A stretch of 64,000 nt of DNA from Vibrio natriegens NBRC 15636 = ATCC 14048 = DSM 759 (GCF_035621455.1 NZ_CP141823.1:1860001-1924000), one strand, 5' to 3'; positions 38,158 to 47,291 are shown, counted from the stretch's first letter. Program-made: numbers and translations. Notes: a model not told the origin generated them from the sequence alone.

Positions 38158-39420
38158 ATGCCGAAGTTAAACCTAGATAATACCGCCCAACACTCCGCTC
38201 TTTCTAATATTGAGACCAGCAGTAAAATCCAATCGGCATTAGAACCGAAATTCCACAAGCCAACGACGCGCCTTTGTTTAAGTCCAAAACTGTCGCATGA
38301 GCACTTAACTCGCCGCTGGGCAGTCCTGGAACAGACCACGAATAAAGATCTTCTTCTCGACCCTTTTACCCGAGAACATTGTGAGTCCTATTCCAACAAT
38401 ATCGAGCATTTCATTGGCACTGTAAATGTGCCCGTTGGTATTGCTGGCCCATTGCGAGTAAACGGTTTACATGCAAACGACGACTACTTAGTTCCACTTG
38501 CAACCACCGAAGCGGCTCTCGTTGCTTCTTACAACCGTGGCGCCAACCTAATCACTGCGGCAGGCGGTGCCAGTGCATTGCTACTTAGTGAAGGTGTGAG
38601 CCGAACTCCAGTGTTTGGCTTTAACAACCTAGCTGAAGCAGGACAGTTCGTAAGTTGGGTCACTACCCAGTTCGACACTTTTTGCCAGGTTGCAGAGTCG
38701 ACTACCTCTCACGGGAAACTCAAAGACATCAACATCAATATAGAAGGCAACCATGTCTATTTGGTTTTTGAATATGTCACCGGTGATGCCTCTGGTCAGA
38801 ATATGGTGACCATAGCGACTAACCAAGTGTTCCATCACATTTTAGCGGTCAGTCCGGTTAAGCCAGTTCAAGCTTTTCTTGATGGCAACCTCTCGGGTGA
38901 TAAAAAGCCAAATGCCCATACTCTGCGGTCTGTACGTGGTAAAAAAGTCTCAGCCGAAGTCACGATTTCTGCAGAATTAGTCAAGAAGTACCTGCATACA
39001 ACGCCAGAATCAATGGCTCAGTTTACCCATATGAGCACCGTGGGTGGTTTATTGAGTGGCACTATCGGCGTCAATGCCCATTACGCTAACGCACTTGCCG
39101 CACTTTATATTGCATGCGGTCAGGATGCGGCTTGTGTCGCTGAATCCGCGATAGGTATTACCCGAATGGAGGTTGATTCAAAAGGCAATCTCTATGCGAG
39201 TGTCACGTTGCCAAATATCATGGTGGGCACAGTTGGTGGCGGTACAGGGCTGCCAACACAAAAAGCCTGTCTCGATATTCTCGGATTACATGGCAACGGA
39301 AAAGCGAAGGCACTTGCCGAAGTCACGGCTGCATTATGTCTCGCGGGTGAGCTCTCAATTATTGGCGCATTTTGTGCGGATCACTTTTCCCGTGCTCATC
39401 ATAAACTGGCAAGAAAATAA
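38158..39420 (+). CDS. Hydroxymethylglutaryl-CoA reductase (class I)
   Basis: A 420-residue enzyme that reduces HMG-CoA to mevalonate. Catalytic Glu in LVPLATTEAALVASYNRG, Lys region in DKKPNAHTLRSVRGKKVSAE, Asp in CGQDAACVAESAIG, and the C-terminal His in CADHFSRAHHK. The segment IGTVNVPVGIAGPL is typical of the class I (eukaryote/archaea-like) group. No other mevalonate gene is nearby. Gammaproteobacteria normally make isoprenoids by the MEP route, so the role here is unclear. Start ATG 38158; a GTG at 38146 is an alternative. No strong ribosome site. Confidence 0.93.
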   Translation: MPKLNLDNTAQHSALSNIETSSKIQSALEPKFHKPTTRLCLSPKLSHEHLTRRWAVLEQTTNKDLLLDPFTREHCESYSNNIEHFIGTVNVPVGIAGPLRVNGLHANDDYLVPLATTEAALVASYNRGANLITAAGGASALLLSEGVSRTPVFGFNNLAEAGQFVSWVTTQFDTFCQVAESTTSHGKLKDININIEGNHVYLVFEYVTGDASGQNMVTIATNQVFHHILAVSPVKPVQAFLDGNLSGDKKPNAHTLRSVRGKKVSAEVTISAELVKKYLHTTPESMAQFTHMSTVGGLLSGTIGVNAHYANALAALYIACGQDAACVAESAIGITRMEVDSKGNLYASVTLPNIMVGTVGGGTGLPTQKACLDILGLHGNGKAKALAEVTAALCLAGELSIIGAFCADHFSRAHHKLARK

Positions 39421-39431
39421 CCCCATATATC

Positions 39432-39540
39432 CAAAGAAGGCAGATTTGCTTTCTTTGAAGCTAACTCTGCCACATCACTAAATTATCCAGCCCTATTTAT
39501 CTCATGTACTCGTTGGTCTTACCCGAGCGACGAGTACATG
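39432..39540 (+). other. Two hairpins after the HMG-CoA reductase gene
   Basis: The first hairpin (39432-39457) pairs CAAAGAAGGCA with TGCTTTCTTTG. The second is a perfect 11-bp inverted repeat, CATGTACTCGT (39503-39513) with ACGAGTACATG (39530-39540). Neither has a good T-run, so they are weak terminator candidates. The rest of the 250-bp gap to the DUF1800 gene shows nothing else. Confidence 0.5.
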
Positions 39541-39673
39541 CCGCCTACTCACCTTCAATTACCTAAAATAGTACTAATTTCACCCAGAATGCTTTTTTTA
39601 GGCGAATCCAGACCTCTATACTCGCTCACTAAGTTTATTACTTAATACTCTTTCTCAGGTAAGCGAGTCAGTG

Positions 39674-41233
39674 ATGATACGTCATATAAAGAATGGAATG
39701 TCTTATTGGTTTTTGGGGTTGTTTGTGGCACTTGCGTGTTCGATACAACCTGTTTATTCAGCAAGTAAAACGTCAGATGGTACTGCCCGTATTCTTTATC
39801 AAACCACATTTGGCCCCACACCCGCTCTTATAAATACCGTCGAAAAGCTAGGCGTCGAAGGCTGGGTCAATCAGCAAATGAAGCTCCCTCCTACGTATCA
39901 TGAACCTCTGTTCAACACGCCTTTTACCAAAGGTGCACAAGCCAACCGTGAAAATGCGTGGTATCAAATCGTCATCAGTTCCGAAGACCAACTCAGACAA
40001 CGAATGGCTTTTGCACTCAGTCAAATATTGGTGGTTTCCCGCTATGGAGGCGTACTGTCTGGCAAACCTGCTGGCTTAGCGAACTACTACGATGTGCTTG
40101 TAAAAAACGCATTTGGTAATTATCGCGATCTGTTATTTGAAGTCGCAACGCATCCCGTTATGGGAAACTACCTGTCAATGATGGGAAGCGCTAAAGAAAA
40201 CCCGTCTACCGGTGCGTTGCCAGATGAAAACTTTGCCCGAGAGCTTATGCAGTTGTTCACGCTCGGACTATACAAATTGAATATGGATGGAAGTACGGTC
40301 GTTGATAACAATACTGGTAGACCTATCCCGAGCTATACACAAAATGATGTTCAGGAACTTGCCCGTGCTTTAACCGGATGGAAAAGCAGCGATGTTGACT
40401 TTGTGGAGCCTATGCAAGTCATCAATAAACTGCATGACTCAGGCGAAAAGAAGATCTTAGATACTACTCTCCCGGCAGGGCTCACTGGTCAGGAGGAACT
40501 ATCCCGCGTCATCGATATTTTAATGTCCCATCCTAATATCGCGCCATTTGTGTCAAAACGATTAATCCAGCGTTTCGTTACCTCCAATCCAAGTCCTGAG
40601 TATGTAACCCGTATTTCTACGGTTTTTAATGACAATGGTAAAGGAATCAAAGGGGATCTAAGCGCGGTAATGAAAGCGATATTACTGGATGAAGAAGCGT
40701 CGCTGCGGACTGAACGTCAACCTAAAAAAGTCAAAGAGCCTATTTTGGTTCTGACCAATTTTCATCGCGCCGCAGGCTTTACTCTGAAAGGTGCGCGATA
40801 TGATGATGCCACGACCATTATGAATATCGCCAACCAAGGTCCATTGCGCGCACCTTCCGTATTTAACTTCTACTCCCCAGATTACCAGCCATCGAATGAA
40901 TTTATGCAGTCTTCGATGGTGTCACCTGAGTATCAGTTACTTAATTGGTCAGCTTATACCGATATCGTTAATTTTATGCTTACCGATATTCGGGATGGAG
41001 GCGATAACACATACTCACTTAACCTCGATGGTCTTTATGCGCTGCTTGATGATCATCCAGCACTCGTCGAACAGATCAATCAACGGTTCTTCGCTGGTAC
41101 AGCATCTTCTGAGCTAATAACACTCATGCTTAACGTGCTAGACGATTATCCATCCGAGTATGTGCCAAAAGCAAAGCTCTCAATCGTTATCTTCACCGCC
41201 ATTTCAGGCGAAGAATTTTATCTTCAATACTAG
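39674..41233 (+). CDS. DUF1800 family secreted protein
   Basis: A 519-residue protein with a signal peptide (LGLFVALACSIQPVYSA). Family features are ARILYQTTFGPTPALI at the N-terminus, LRQRMAFALSQILVVS, MGNYLSMMGSAKENP, NFARELMQLFTLGLY, and ALTGWK. The function is not established; it is nearly always next to a DUF1501 gene, as here. Start ATG 39674; a GTG one codon earlier is possible. 10 bp precede the DUF1501 gene. Confidence 0.9.
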   Translation: MIRHIKNGMSYWFLGLFVALACSIQPVYSASKTSDGTARILYQTTFGPTPALINTVEKLGVEGWVNQQMKLPPTYHEPLFNTPFTKGAQANRENAWYQIVISSEDQLRQRMAFALSQILVVSRYGGVLSGKPAGLANYYDVLVKNAFGNYRDLLFEVATHPVMGNYLSMMGSAKENPSTGALPDENFARELMQLFTLGLYKLNMDGSTVVDNNTGRPIPSYTQNDVQELARALTGWKSSDVDFVEPMQVINKLHDSGEKKILDTTLPAGLTGQEELSRVIDILMSHPNIAPFVSKRLIQRFVTSNPSPEYVTRISTVFNDNGKGIKGDLSAVMKAILLDEEASLRTERQPKKVKEPILVLTNFHRAAGFTLKGARYDDATTIMNIANQGPLRAPSVFNFYSPDYQPSNEFMQSSMVSPEYQLLNWSAYTDIVNFMLTDIRDGGDNTYSLNLDGLYALLDDHPALVEQINQRFFAGTASSELITLMLNVLDDYPSEYVPKAKLSIVIFTAISGEEFYLQY

Positions 41234-41242
41234 GAGTGAACG

Positions 41243-42568
41243 ATGGATTATTCACGACGTCATTTTATTAAAGGATCTGCATCTCTTGGGGCTTTTGCAT
41301 CTTTGGGCCTGCCTGCCTATTCACTCGCTTCGCCAACAAACGACTTTCGCGCCCTTATTTGTGTCTACTTAATGGGCGGAAATGATGCCATTAATACGGT
41401 TTTGCCATTGTCAGATTTTCACTATAAGCAGTATTCAGACGTGAGAGGCGCGTTAGCCGTTCCCAGAGATGCCATAGTCCCTACCGGACTGAGTGTATTG
41501 GACACAAATGGCAGAAAGGTACCTTTGGGTTTACACCCACAGCTTGGTACGCTTTCTTCACTTTTTGAACGTGGTGACGCTAACATTGCCGTCAATACTG
41601 GTATTCTCGATCAACCTCTAACCAAACAAGCTATTGAATCTGGCGAGTTACCCTTGCCTGAACAGCTTTTCTCTCACAACTCTCAGACGGATTCCTGGCT
41701 GCGAGGAGGAATGGAGGCATCACGTAATTTGGGCTGGGCTGGCCGCGTCTTGGATGTGTTAAGTTCAAACGCTGAAGTGACTCCCCTTTATAGTGTCTAT
41801 GGCGAGTCACTTTGGTTAAGGGCGATGGAGCATCGACAGACAGTATTAAAAAAGGACCGAGTCGTAAAACTGTCCGCGCTCGATAATCTCGTCTACAAGG
41901 GGATTTACAATCAATTACTGTCTGGAAGTACGAATAACCCTTTCAGTGATCACTTTCATGTCATGATTAACGAATCGATGACGATGAGTCACGTACTTTC
42001 TGAGCAGCTAAACCAAATACAAGATTCTCCCCTTTTCACGTCATCTGAACTTGGCAAACAAATGCAAACGGTATTTAAGCTGATTGCCAGCCAGAATGAT
42101 ATGAACCAAAAACGACAAATATTTTTTATAAAGCACAACGGGTATGACCTTCACGATTCACAACTCGCAAGACACCCAGTGTTATTAGAGGATTTAGCCA
42201 CAAATTTATTCGCAATGTATCAGTCGCTCGATAAACTGGGGATGAGCAAAAATGTCACTTCTTTTACGATGTCTGATTTTGGACGTCGAATGACGGGTAA
42301 TGGAAATGGCACGGATCATGGTTGGGGCGGACATCAACTGCTGTTAGGTGGCGCTGTCAACAGCAACCAGCCTATTGGTACGTGGCCCGAGTTAGTTCTG
42401 GGTGGACAGGACGACTATTCAAGAGGCAGACTTATTCCGAAAGTAGCGGCGGACCAAGTAGGTGCCACACTTGCTCAATGGATGGGTGTCAGCGATAACG
42501 CTGCATTGGAGTATGTATTTCCTAATATCCGCAACTTTGCAGACTCGAATCTTGGGTTTATGTCTTAG
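41243..42568 (+). CDS. DUF1501 family protein with Tat signal
   Basis: A 441-residue protein with a twin-arginine signal (SRRHFIKGSASLGAFASLG), implying export in a folded state. The family body shows RALICVYLMGGNDAINTVLP, LFSHNSQTDSW, FTMSDFGRRMTGNGNGTDHGWGGHQ, similar to alkaline-phosphatase-like/sulfatase-like folds. Substrate unknown. AGGAG precedes the ATG. Forms a two-gene operon with the DUF1800 gene. Confidence 0.92.
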   Translation: MDYSRRHFIKGSASLGAFASLGLPAYSLASPTNDFRALICVYLMGGNDAINTVLPLSDFHYKQYSDVRGALAVPRDAIVPTGLSVLDTNGRKVPLGLHPQLGTLSSLFERGDANIAVNTGILDQPLTKQAIESGELPLPEQLFSHNSQTDSWLRGGMEASRNLGWAGRVLDVLSSNAEVTPLYSVYGESLWLRAMEHRQTVLKKDRVVKLSALDNLVYKGIYNQLLSGSTNNPFSDHFHVMINESMTMSHVLSEQLNQIQDSPLFTSSELGKQMQTVFKLIASQNDMNQKRQIFFIKHNGYDLHDSQLARHPVLLEDLATNLFAMYQSLDKLGMSKNVTSFTMSDFGRRMTGNGNGTDHGWGGHQLLLGGAVNSNQPIGTWPELVLGGQDDYSRGRLIPKVAADQVGATLAQWMGVSDNAALEYVFPNIRNFADSNLGFMS

Positions 42569-42571
42569 AGG

Positions 42572-42604
42572 CATAAAAAAGGGAGCAGATTTGCTCCCTT
42601 AATG
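42572..42604. terminator. Terminator between DUF1501 gene and fabH-like gene
   Basis: AGGGAGCA and TGCTCCCT pair around a GATT loop. The T-run is best on the minus strand, so it mainly ends the fabH-like transcript, but it lies between convergent genes. Confidence 0.85.
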
Positions 42605-42611
42605 AATCAGA

Positions 42612-43706
42612 TTATGCTTCGGTACGGCGACGCTCGTTACACAGTCGGATTGCACGTTCAAGTAATTCTAGTGCGGATTTATCGCACTCTGGTAACGCTG
42701 CGTCACTTTCCGCAATTGGCGTTACGCGGTCACCCCATTTAAGAACGGCGGCACCCCATGTTAGACCGGCACCGAAAGCCGCTAAAAGCAAGTTATCGCC
42801 AGGCTTGACTCGGCCTTGTTCTAACGCCTCACATAATGCAATTGGCACCGTTGCTGCTGAGGTATTGCCATACTTATGAATATTCACAAACGCTTTGTCT
42901 TGTGGGATGCCCGAAAGATCACACAAGGTCTGGATGATTCGAATGTTAGCTTGGTGAGGGATCACAACATCAATTTGTTCGGTTGTGAGCTCAGATTCTT
43001 TAAGCACGTTTTTCGCTGCTAAGCCCATGCCCTTCACTGCGCGTTTAAAGATCTCTTGTCCTACAAAGTTGAAGTCCCAGAAACCGTTATCTTCCGCAAA
43101 TCGATCCATACAAGAACCAAACTTAGGCACTGCAAGTATGTCGCGCCCTTTTGCATCACAACCGATTTTCGATTGTAGTAGTCCAGTCTCTTTGTCAGTT
43201 CTAGATAAAACAACAGCGCCTGCGCCATCGCCAAACAAAACGGCAGTATCACGCATTGCCCAATCGATGAAGAAAGAAAGCCTTTCAGCACCAATAATAA
43301 TGGCATGGCGGTAATTTCCCGATTGAATCAAACGCGTGCCCGTTTCCAGACCGTATACAAAGCCAGTACAGGCAGCATTTAAATCAAAAGATGCAGCAGA
43401 ACGAATATCCAGATTTTGTTGAACTTTCGATGCGATATTTGGGATTAGGGAATCGGGTGAGCACGTCGCGACGATAATCAGGTCAACCTCACTCGCATCA
43501 ACACCAGCACGAGCTAACGCGTGCTTTGCGGCGACTGTTGCCATGTCTGAGGTGTTTACGTGACTAATGCGGCGGTTTTCGATGCCAGTGCGAGAGCGAA
43601 TCCACTCATCAGAGGTATCAAGGAATGTACTAAGATCATCGTTAGAAAGTACAGTTGGCGGTACACATTTTCCCCAACCTGTAATTTCAGCGTAGTAATT
43701 TGACAT
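42612..43706 (-). CDS. Beta-ketoacyl-ACP synthase III-like protein (second FabH)
   Basis: A 364-residue KAS III-type enzyme. Catalytic Cys in DLNAACTGFVYGLE, His in VIPHQANIRIIQ, Asn in NIHKYGNTSAATVP. It condenses an acyl-CoA with malonyl-ACP. It is about 45 residues longer than E. coli FabH, because of a C-terminal tail (after VLKWGDRVTP) rich in charged residues. It is not in a fab operon, so it is likely a second, specialised copy as in other vibrios. Start ATG 43706; a GTG one codon earlier is possible. Divergent from trxC. Confidence 0.88.
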   Translation of the reverse strand: MSNYYAEITGWGKCVPPTVLSNDDLSTFLDTSDEWIRSRTGIENRRISHVNTSDMATVAAKHALARAGVDASEVDLIIVATCSPDSLIPNIASKVQQNLDIRSAASFDLNAACTGFVYGLETGTRLIQSGNYRHAIIIGAERLSFFIDWAMRDTAVLFGDGAGAVVLSRTDKETGLLQSKIGCDAKGRDILAVPKFGSCMDRFAEDNGFWDFNFVGQEIFKRAVKGMGLAAKNVLKESELTTEQIDVVIPHQANIRIIQTLCDLSGIPQDKAFVNIHKYGNTSAATVPIALCEALEQGRVKPGDNLLLAAFGAGLTWGAAVLKWGDRVTPIAESDAALPECDKSALELLERAIRLCNERRRTEA

Positions 43707-43874
43707 CACAGACCTATTTATTGTTGTAATTTAGTTAAATTTCTTAGAACCTAAGTAGGTTCAAATAAAGACTTGCCAGTTCGTAGCAAGTCCAAAGTAA
43801 AGAAGAAAATTATACGCTTTATGGAGCTGACTGATAAGTCAAGTTTTCACAAAGTTGTCATAAAGGAAGAAGTC

Positions 43875-44309
43875 ATGTCATCGTTTAAAACTCGCTGTCC
43901 ATCATGTGGCGGTTTAAATCGTGTACCCAACGAGCGCGTTGCAGAAAATGCGACTTGCGGAAAATGTAAAAGCTCTCTTTTAGATGGTGCGCCTATAGAA
44001 GGGACAACGGAAAACTTTTCCGCACTATTACAAAGCCCTACTCCAGTTGTCGTTGATTTCTGGGCTCCGTGGTGTAACCCATGTGTTGGTTTTGCACCTG
44101 TTTTCTCAGATGTCGCAGAGGAAAAAGCGGGAATGGCTCGTTTTGTCAAAATTGACACAGAAGCACAACAACAGCTTGCGGCTCAATTTGGCATTCGCAG
44201 TATTCCAACTATCATGGTTTTCAAAAACGGACAGCGTGTTGATGTACTCAACGGAGCGCTACCTAAATCTCAGTTCGAACAGTGGCTAAATCAAGCTGTT
44301 ACTAAGTGA
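43875..44309 (+). CDS. trxC: Thioredoxin 2 with variant active site WCNPC
   Basis: A 144-residue TrxC-type thioredoxin: N-terminal zinc ribbon (CPSCGG and CGKCKS) and a thioredoxin domain with VVDFWAPWCNPCVGFAP and the cis-Pro loop IRSIPTIMVF. Standard thioredoxins, including E. coli TrxC, have WCGPC; here the codon is AAC (Asn). This may change redox potential. AAAGGAAG precedes the ATG; the open frame runs 34 codons further upstream but matches nothing. Divergent from the fabH-like gene with 168 bp between. Confidence 0.92.
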   Translation: MSSFKTRCPSCGGLNRVPNERVAENATCGKCKSSLLDGAPIEGTTENFSALLQSPTPVVVDFWAPWCNPCVGFAPVFSDVAEEKAGMARFVKIDTEAQQQLAAQFGIRSIPTIMVFKNGQRVDVLNGALPKSQFEQWLNQAVTK

Positions 44310-44484
44310 CCTATCAAGCCAGCTACCTCTTTTAGCTGGCTTTTTATTCCGCAAAATCCCACCTCTTTTTGATAAAGAATATTTGTCGATACGACTCAAA
44401 TTTATCGTTTTACTTGCAAAATAATTAGCTTCATATTCGCGCCCATAAACTACCCGTAAAACATAAACTAATAGGCGCAAAGCA

Positions 44485-45645
44485 GTGGAAAACAAAGCCT
44501 TCCTTCCAGCATCACCACGTATCACCGTTCCTGTCATCGCATTATCTCTATATGCGGTGGCTTCTGGCTATTTAATGAGCCTGATACCTTTAATGCTTGG
44601 TGAGTACAACATTTCTGCGGACTACGCGAGTTGGTTGGCAAGCGTGTTTTATGGCGGTTTATTAACGGGTGCTATCTTTTTTGAACGCATTGTACGTTCC
44701 GTTGGACACAGAAACGCGTTTATTGCTTGCTTGATGGCTTTCTCGCTAACGATTGTTGCAATGCCTGTATTTGCAAACGGCTTTGTTTGGCTAGGTGCGC
44801 GTTTTATCGCGGGCATCGCTGTTGCTGGCGTTTTTGTGATCGTTGAGTCATGGCTAATGTCTGGTGACGAAACCTCACGTGCAAAGCGTCTGAGCTTGTA
44901 CATGCTATCACTTTATGGTGGTTCAGCCTTAGGTCAATTCGGTATTGGCGTACTCGGCGTGAGCGGTGGTGTTCCTTTCATCGCGATCACGACGTTAATC
45001 TTAATGGCGATACTGGTACTTAAGTTTGTTGACTGTGAACAACCAAACAGCCACGAATCGACTGCGTTGTCATTTAAACAAATTATGAAGCTTAATCATG
45101 CGGCAATCATCGGCTGCATCGTTTCTGGTTTAACACTAGGAGCGATTTATGGCCTGATGCCTCTTGAGTTGATTAATCGTCAAATCAGCCACCAAGAAAT
45201 TGGAACATTAATGGCATTAGTGATCCTAGGTGGTATGGCAGTGCAACCGTTAGTGACAGCGTTGAATAAGTACATGAGCCGTACAGTACTAATGGCATTT
45301 TTCTGTCTGTTAGGCATGTTTTCTATCGGTATCACGTTTATTTCAACGTCAACGGCGGTACTTGCTGCATCGCTTTTCTTATTGGGTGCAGCGACATTCG
45401 CTCTATACCCGGTTGCGATCAACTTAGGCTGTGCAGGGCTAGACGAGCGCTTTATTGTTTCAGCGACTCAAGTAATGCTATTTAGCTACAGCATCGGGTC
45501 AGTAGCAGGCCCTGTCGTAGCTGACAGCTTCATGGGTCAGGTACATGGTTTGTTAGGTTACTTATTTGCCACTTTAGTCGCGACATGTATTTACATGTTG
45601 TTGGCGGCGAGTAAAACCAAACAACAAATGGCAGCTGGTCTCTGA
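44485..45645 (+). CDS. MFS transporter (YcaD-like)
   Basis: A 386-residue protein with twelve membrane helices. The loop 2-3 region FERIVRSVGHRNAF and helix 4-5 region ARFIAGIAVAGVFVIVESWLM resemble the YcaD-like MFS group. Substrate unknown. The start is GTG 44485 (VENKAFLPASPRITVPVI), with AGG upstream. Single gene, terminated by a strong hairpin. Confidence 0.85.
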   Translation: MENKAFLPASPRITVPVIALSLYAVASGYLMSLIPLMLGEYNISADYASWLASVFYGGLLTGAIFFERIVRSVGHRNAFIACLMAFSLTIVAMPVFANGFVWLGARFIAGIAVAGVFVIVESWLMSGDETSRAKRLSLYMLSLYGGSALGQFGIGVLGVSGGVPFIAITTLILMAILVLKFVDCEQPNSHESTALSFKQIMKLNHAAIIGCIVSGLTLGAIYGLMPLELINRQISHQEIGTLMALVILGGMAVQPLVTALNKYMSRTVLMAFFCLLGMFSIGITFISTSTAVLAASLFLLGAATFALYPVAINLGCAGLDERFIVSATQVMLFSYSIGSVAGPVVADSFMGQVHGLLGYLFATLVATCIYMLLAASKTKQQMAAGL

Positions 45646-45669
45646 TCATTTATTACTAAAATCTGAATA

Positions 45670-45703
45670 CAAAAAACGAGAGCAAGTCGCTCTCGTTTTT
45701 TAA
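45670..45703. terminator. Bidirectional terminator
   Basis: ACGAGAGC and GCTCTCGT around a 5-nt loop, flanked by A- and T-runs, between convergent MFS and ygbA-like genes. Confidence 0.92.
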
Positions 45704-46074
45704 TTGCTCCGCCGCTTGTAACGATTCGATGCATTTGCAGCAGGTTTGTCTGGAACGCCTCGCTTTTCGTGAAGCAAATGTCTGATCGCTAACACTGGAT
45801 GTTTCAGCAACATCCTCGGGCCGGAATAGCGCATTATTAAGCGCATTTGTTCTTTCGGCTCAGGTTTATAACAGTGGATTGGGCATTTATTGCAAGTCGG
45901 CTTATTCTCGCCATAAGGACACCGATCAAGACGCATTTCTGCGTAATCCAGTAAATCACGGCACTCAGTGCAAAGCTCACCTTTCGAACCATGATTAGCC
46001 CGACAATACACTTCCACCATCGCTTTGACGGTTTTAAATTCGGTGGCAAGTTTGCCGAGTAAAATATCACTCAT
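45700..46074 (-). CDS. YgbA family (nitrous oxide-stimulated promoter) protein
   Basis: A 124-residue cysteine-rich protein. The pattern AMVEVYCRANHG, LCTECRDLLDYA, RCPYGENKPTCNKCPIHCY and MRYSGPRMLLKHP is that of YgbA-type proteins. These are known as nitrosative-stress genes controlled by NsrR and needed for growth under nitric-oxide stress. Seven cysteines may bind iron-sulfur or zinc. Start ATG 46074; an in-frame TTG at 46086 is possible. I could not confirm an NsrR site upstream. Confidence 0.85.
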   Translation of the reverse strand: MSDILLGKLATEFKTVKAMVEVYCRANHGSKGELCTECRDLLDYAEMRLDRCPYGENKPTCNKCPIHCYKPEPKEQMRLIMRYSGPRMLLKHPVLAIRHLLHEKRGVPDKPAANASNRYKRRSN

Positions 46075-46236
46075 TACATTAACCAAATTAAACGTTTAGA
46101 TATTAGAATCTATTTATACTCAATAGACTTAGTGACGGTCGCTCAGTGGTAAGGTTTTTTAAATCAGAAACCCATTAAAGTTGTAACTTAGTGGAAAAAT
46201 CACTATCCTGCCTCGCTAAATTAAAGGACCAGCACC

Positions 46237-46428
46237 ATGAACCGCAAGAAGAAAATCAATCAAATCTTAAAGGCAAAACAGAAAAAGCATAACGCTAAGC
46301 TACATAAGAGCAATAAGCCTCGCTATATTTCAAAGGCTGAGCGAGCCAAAATGGAAGCTGAAGAACAAAACCAAGTGACCGAGTCAGCTGAACAGAGCGT
46401 AAACACGCAAGTCAGTGACGAAGCATAA
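46237..46428 (+). CDS. DUF2986 family small basic protein
   Basis: A 63-residue very basic, hydrophilic protein starting MNRKKKINQILKAKQKKHNA, with an acidic tail (EAEEQNQVTESAEQ). This is the DUF2986 pattern common in vibrios. The function is unknown; the basic N-terminal half suggests RNA or ribosome contact, but that is a guess. Single gene with its own terminator. Confidence 0.85.
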   Translation: MNRKKKINQILKAKQKKHNAKLHKSNKPRYISKAERAKMEAEEQNQVTESAEQSVNTQVSDEA

Positions 46429-46429
46429 A

Positions 46430-46456
46430 AGAAGCCGCTTATAGCGGCTTTTCTAT
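46430..46456. terminator. Terminator between DUF2986 gene and FhuF-like gene
   Basis: AAGCCGCT (46432-46439) pairs with AGCGGCTT (46443-46450) and a T-run follows on the plus strand, 3 nt after the stop codon. Confidence 0.85.
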
Positions 46457-46483
46457 ATAGAAAGAACTTATACTAATTAACAA

Positions 46484-47233
46484 TTAACTAAGTTGATTTT
46501 CGTCACTTTTCACCGCAATAAGCTTTTTGTTTTCTGCCAATCTAGGGCAATTATCGCAAAGTTTTCTACCTTCACATTTATAAACCAGACAGCAACTTTT
46601 TCTCACTAATTTCAATGGTAGAGCCACAGACGGTTCATAAAGTGACAGCGCGTTGTTGGTATCCAGATCAAGCGCCTGAAGCCATAACACGGCATGCTCT
46701 CTTATCATGGCGTTTGTCATCTGCGGAAAGTGCTGCTGCAATCGCATTAACCCAACCAAAATACCGTCTGAGATTAATTGATGGGTAAACCCCGGTCGAA
46801 TACGGGTCCATTCACTCATTTGATTTTGATAGTAGTCGAAAAGTGATTTTATCTGCGCACCAGCAGTGTTTATCAGCGTCTGATGATCGCCCTGAACAAG
46901 TGATTTATCTTGAAACCGATAACCGCTGACAAAGCAGGGCTTAACGGATTGAGCCATACCATACAGGTTCGGTAGTGAATGAAAGTGGTATATGGATATC
47001 AAGGCCACATAGACTGGTTGCCAACACAATAAATCCCATGTTCTGGTCAACCAGTAAGCCCTGCCCGCTTCTGGAAAAGCTTCAGATAGCTGCTGATATA
47101 AATCCTGAATGATTGGGTTAATGTCGTTATCAGTATGAATCTCGCCTTCGCTTATGCTCCCTAAATCACCATGCAGGTACGGCGTTATCGCATTTGTGGC
47201 TTGGAAAAGTTGTGGGAAGAATGATTCGGACAT
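46484..47233 (-). CDS. FhuF-like siderophore ferric-iron reductase
   Basis: A 249-residue protein whose C-terminus has the FhuF-type [2Fe-2S] cysteine motif in RKSCCLVYKCEGRKLCDNCPRL (Cys-Cys-x5-Cys ... Cys-x2-Cys). The upstream body lacks a signal peptide and is helical, like cytoplasmic siderophore reductases that release Fe from imported siderophores. A candidate Fur box lies 60 bp upstream (47292-47310). Monocistronic. Confidence 0.82.
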   Translation of the reverse strand: MSESFFPQLFQATNAITPYLHGDLGSISEGEIHTDNDINPIIQDLYQQLSEAFPEAGRAYWLTRTWDLLCWQPVYVALISIYHFHSLPNLYGMAQSVKPCFVSGYRFQDKSLVQGDHQTLINTAGAQIKSLFDYYQNQMSEWTRIRPGFTHQLISDGILVGLMRLQQHFPQMTNAMIREHAVLWLQALDLDTNNALSLYEPSVALPLKLVRKSCCLVYKCEGRKLCDNCPRLAENKKLIAVKSDENQLS

Positions 47234-47291
47234 GACTATTCAGTTTGATGGTATATGGGCTGTATCTTTATACTTAAACATTAATTTAAAT

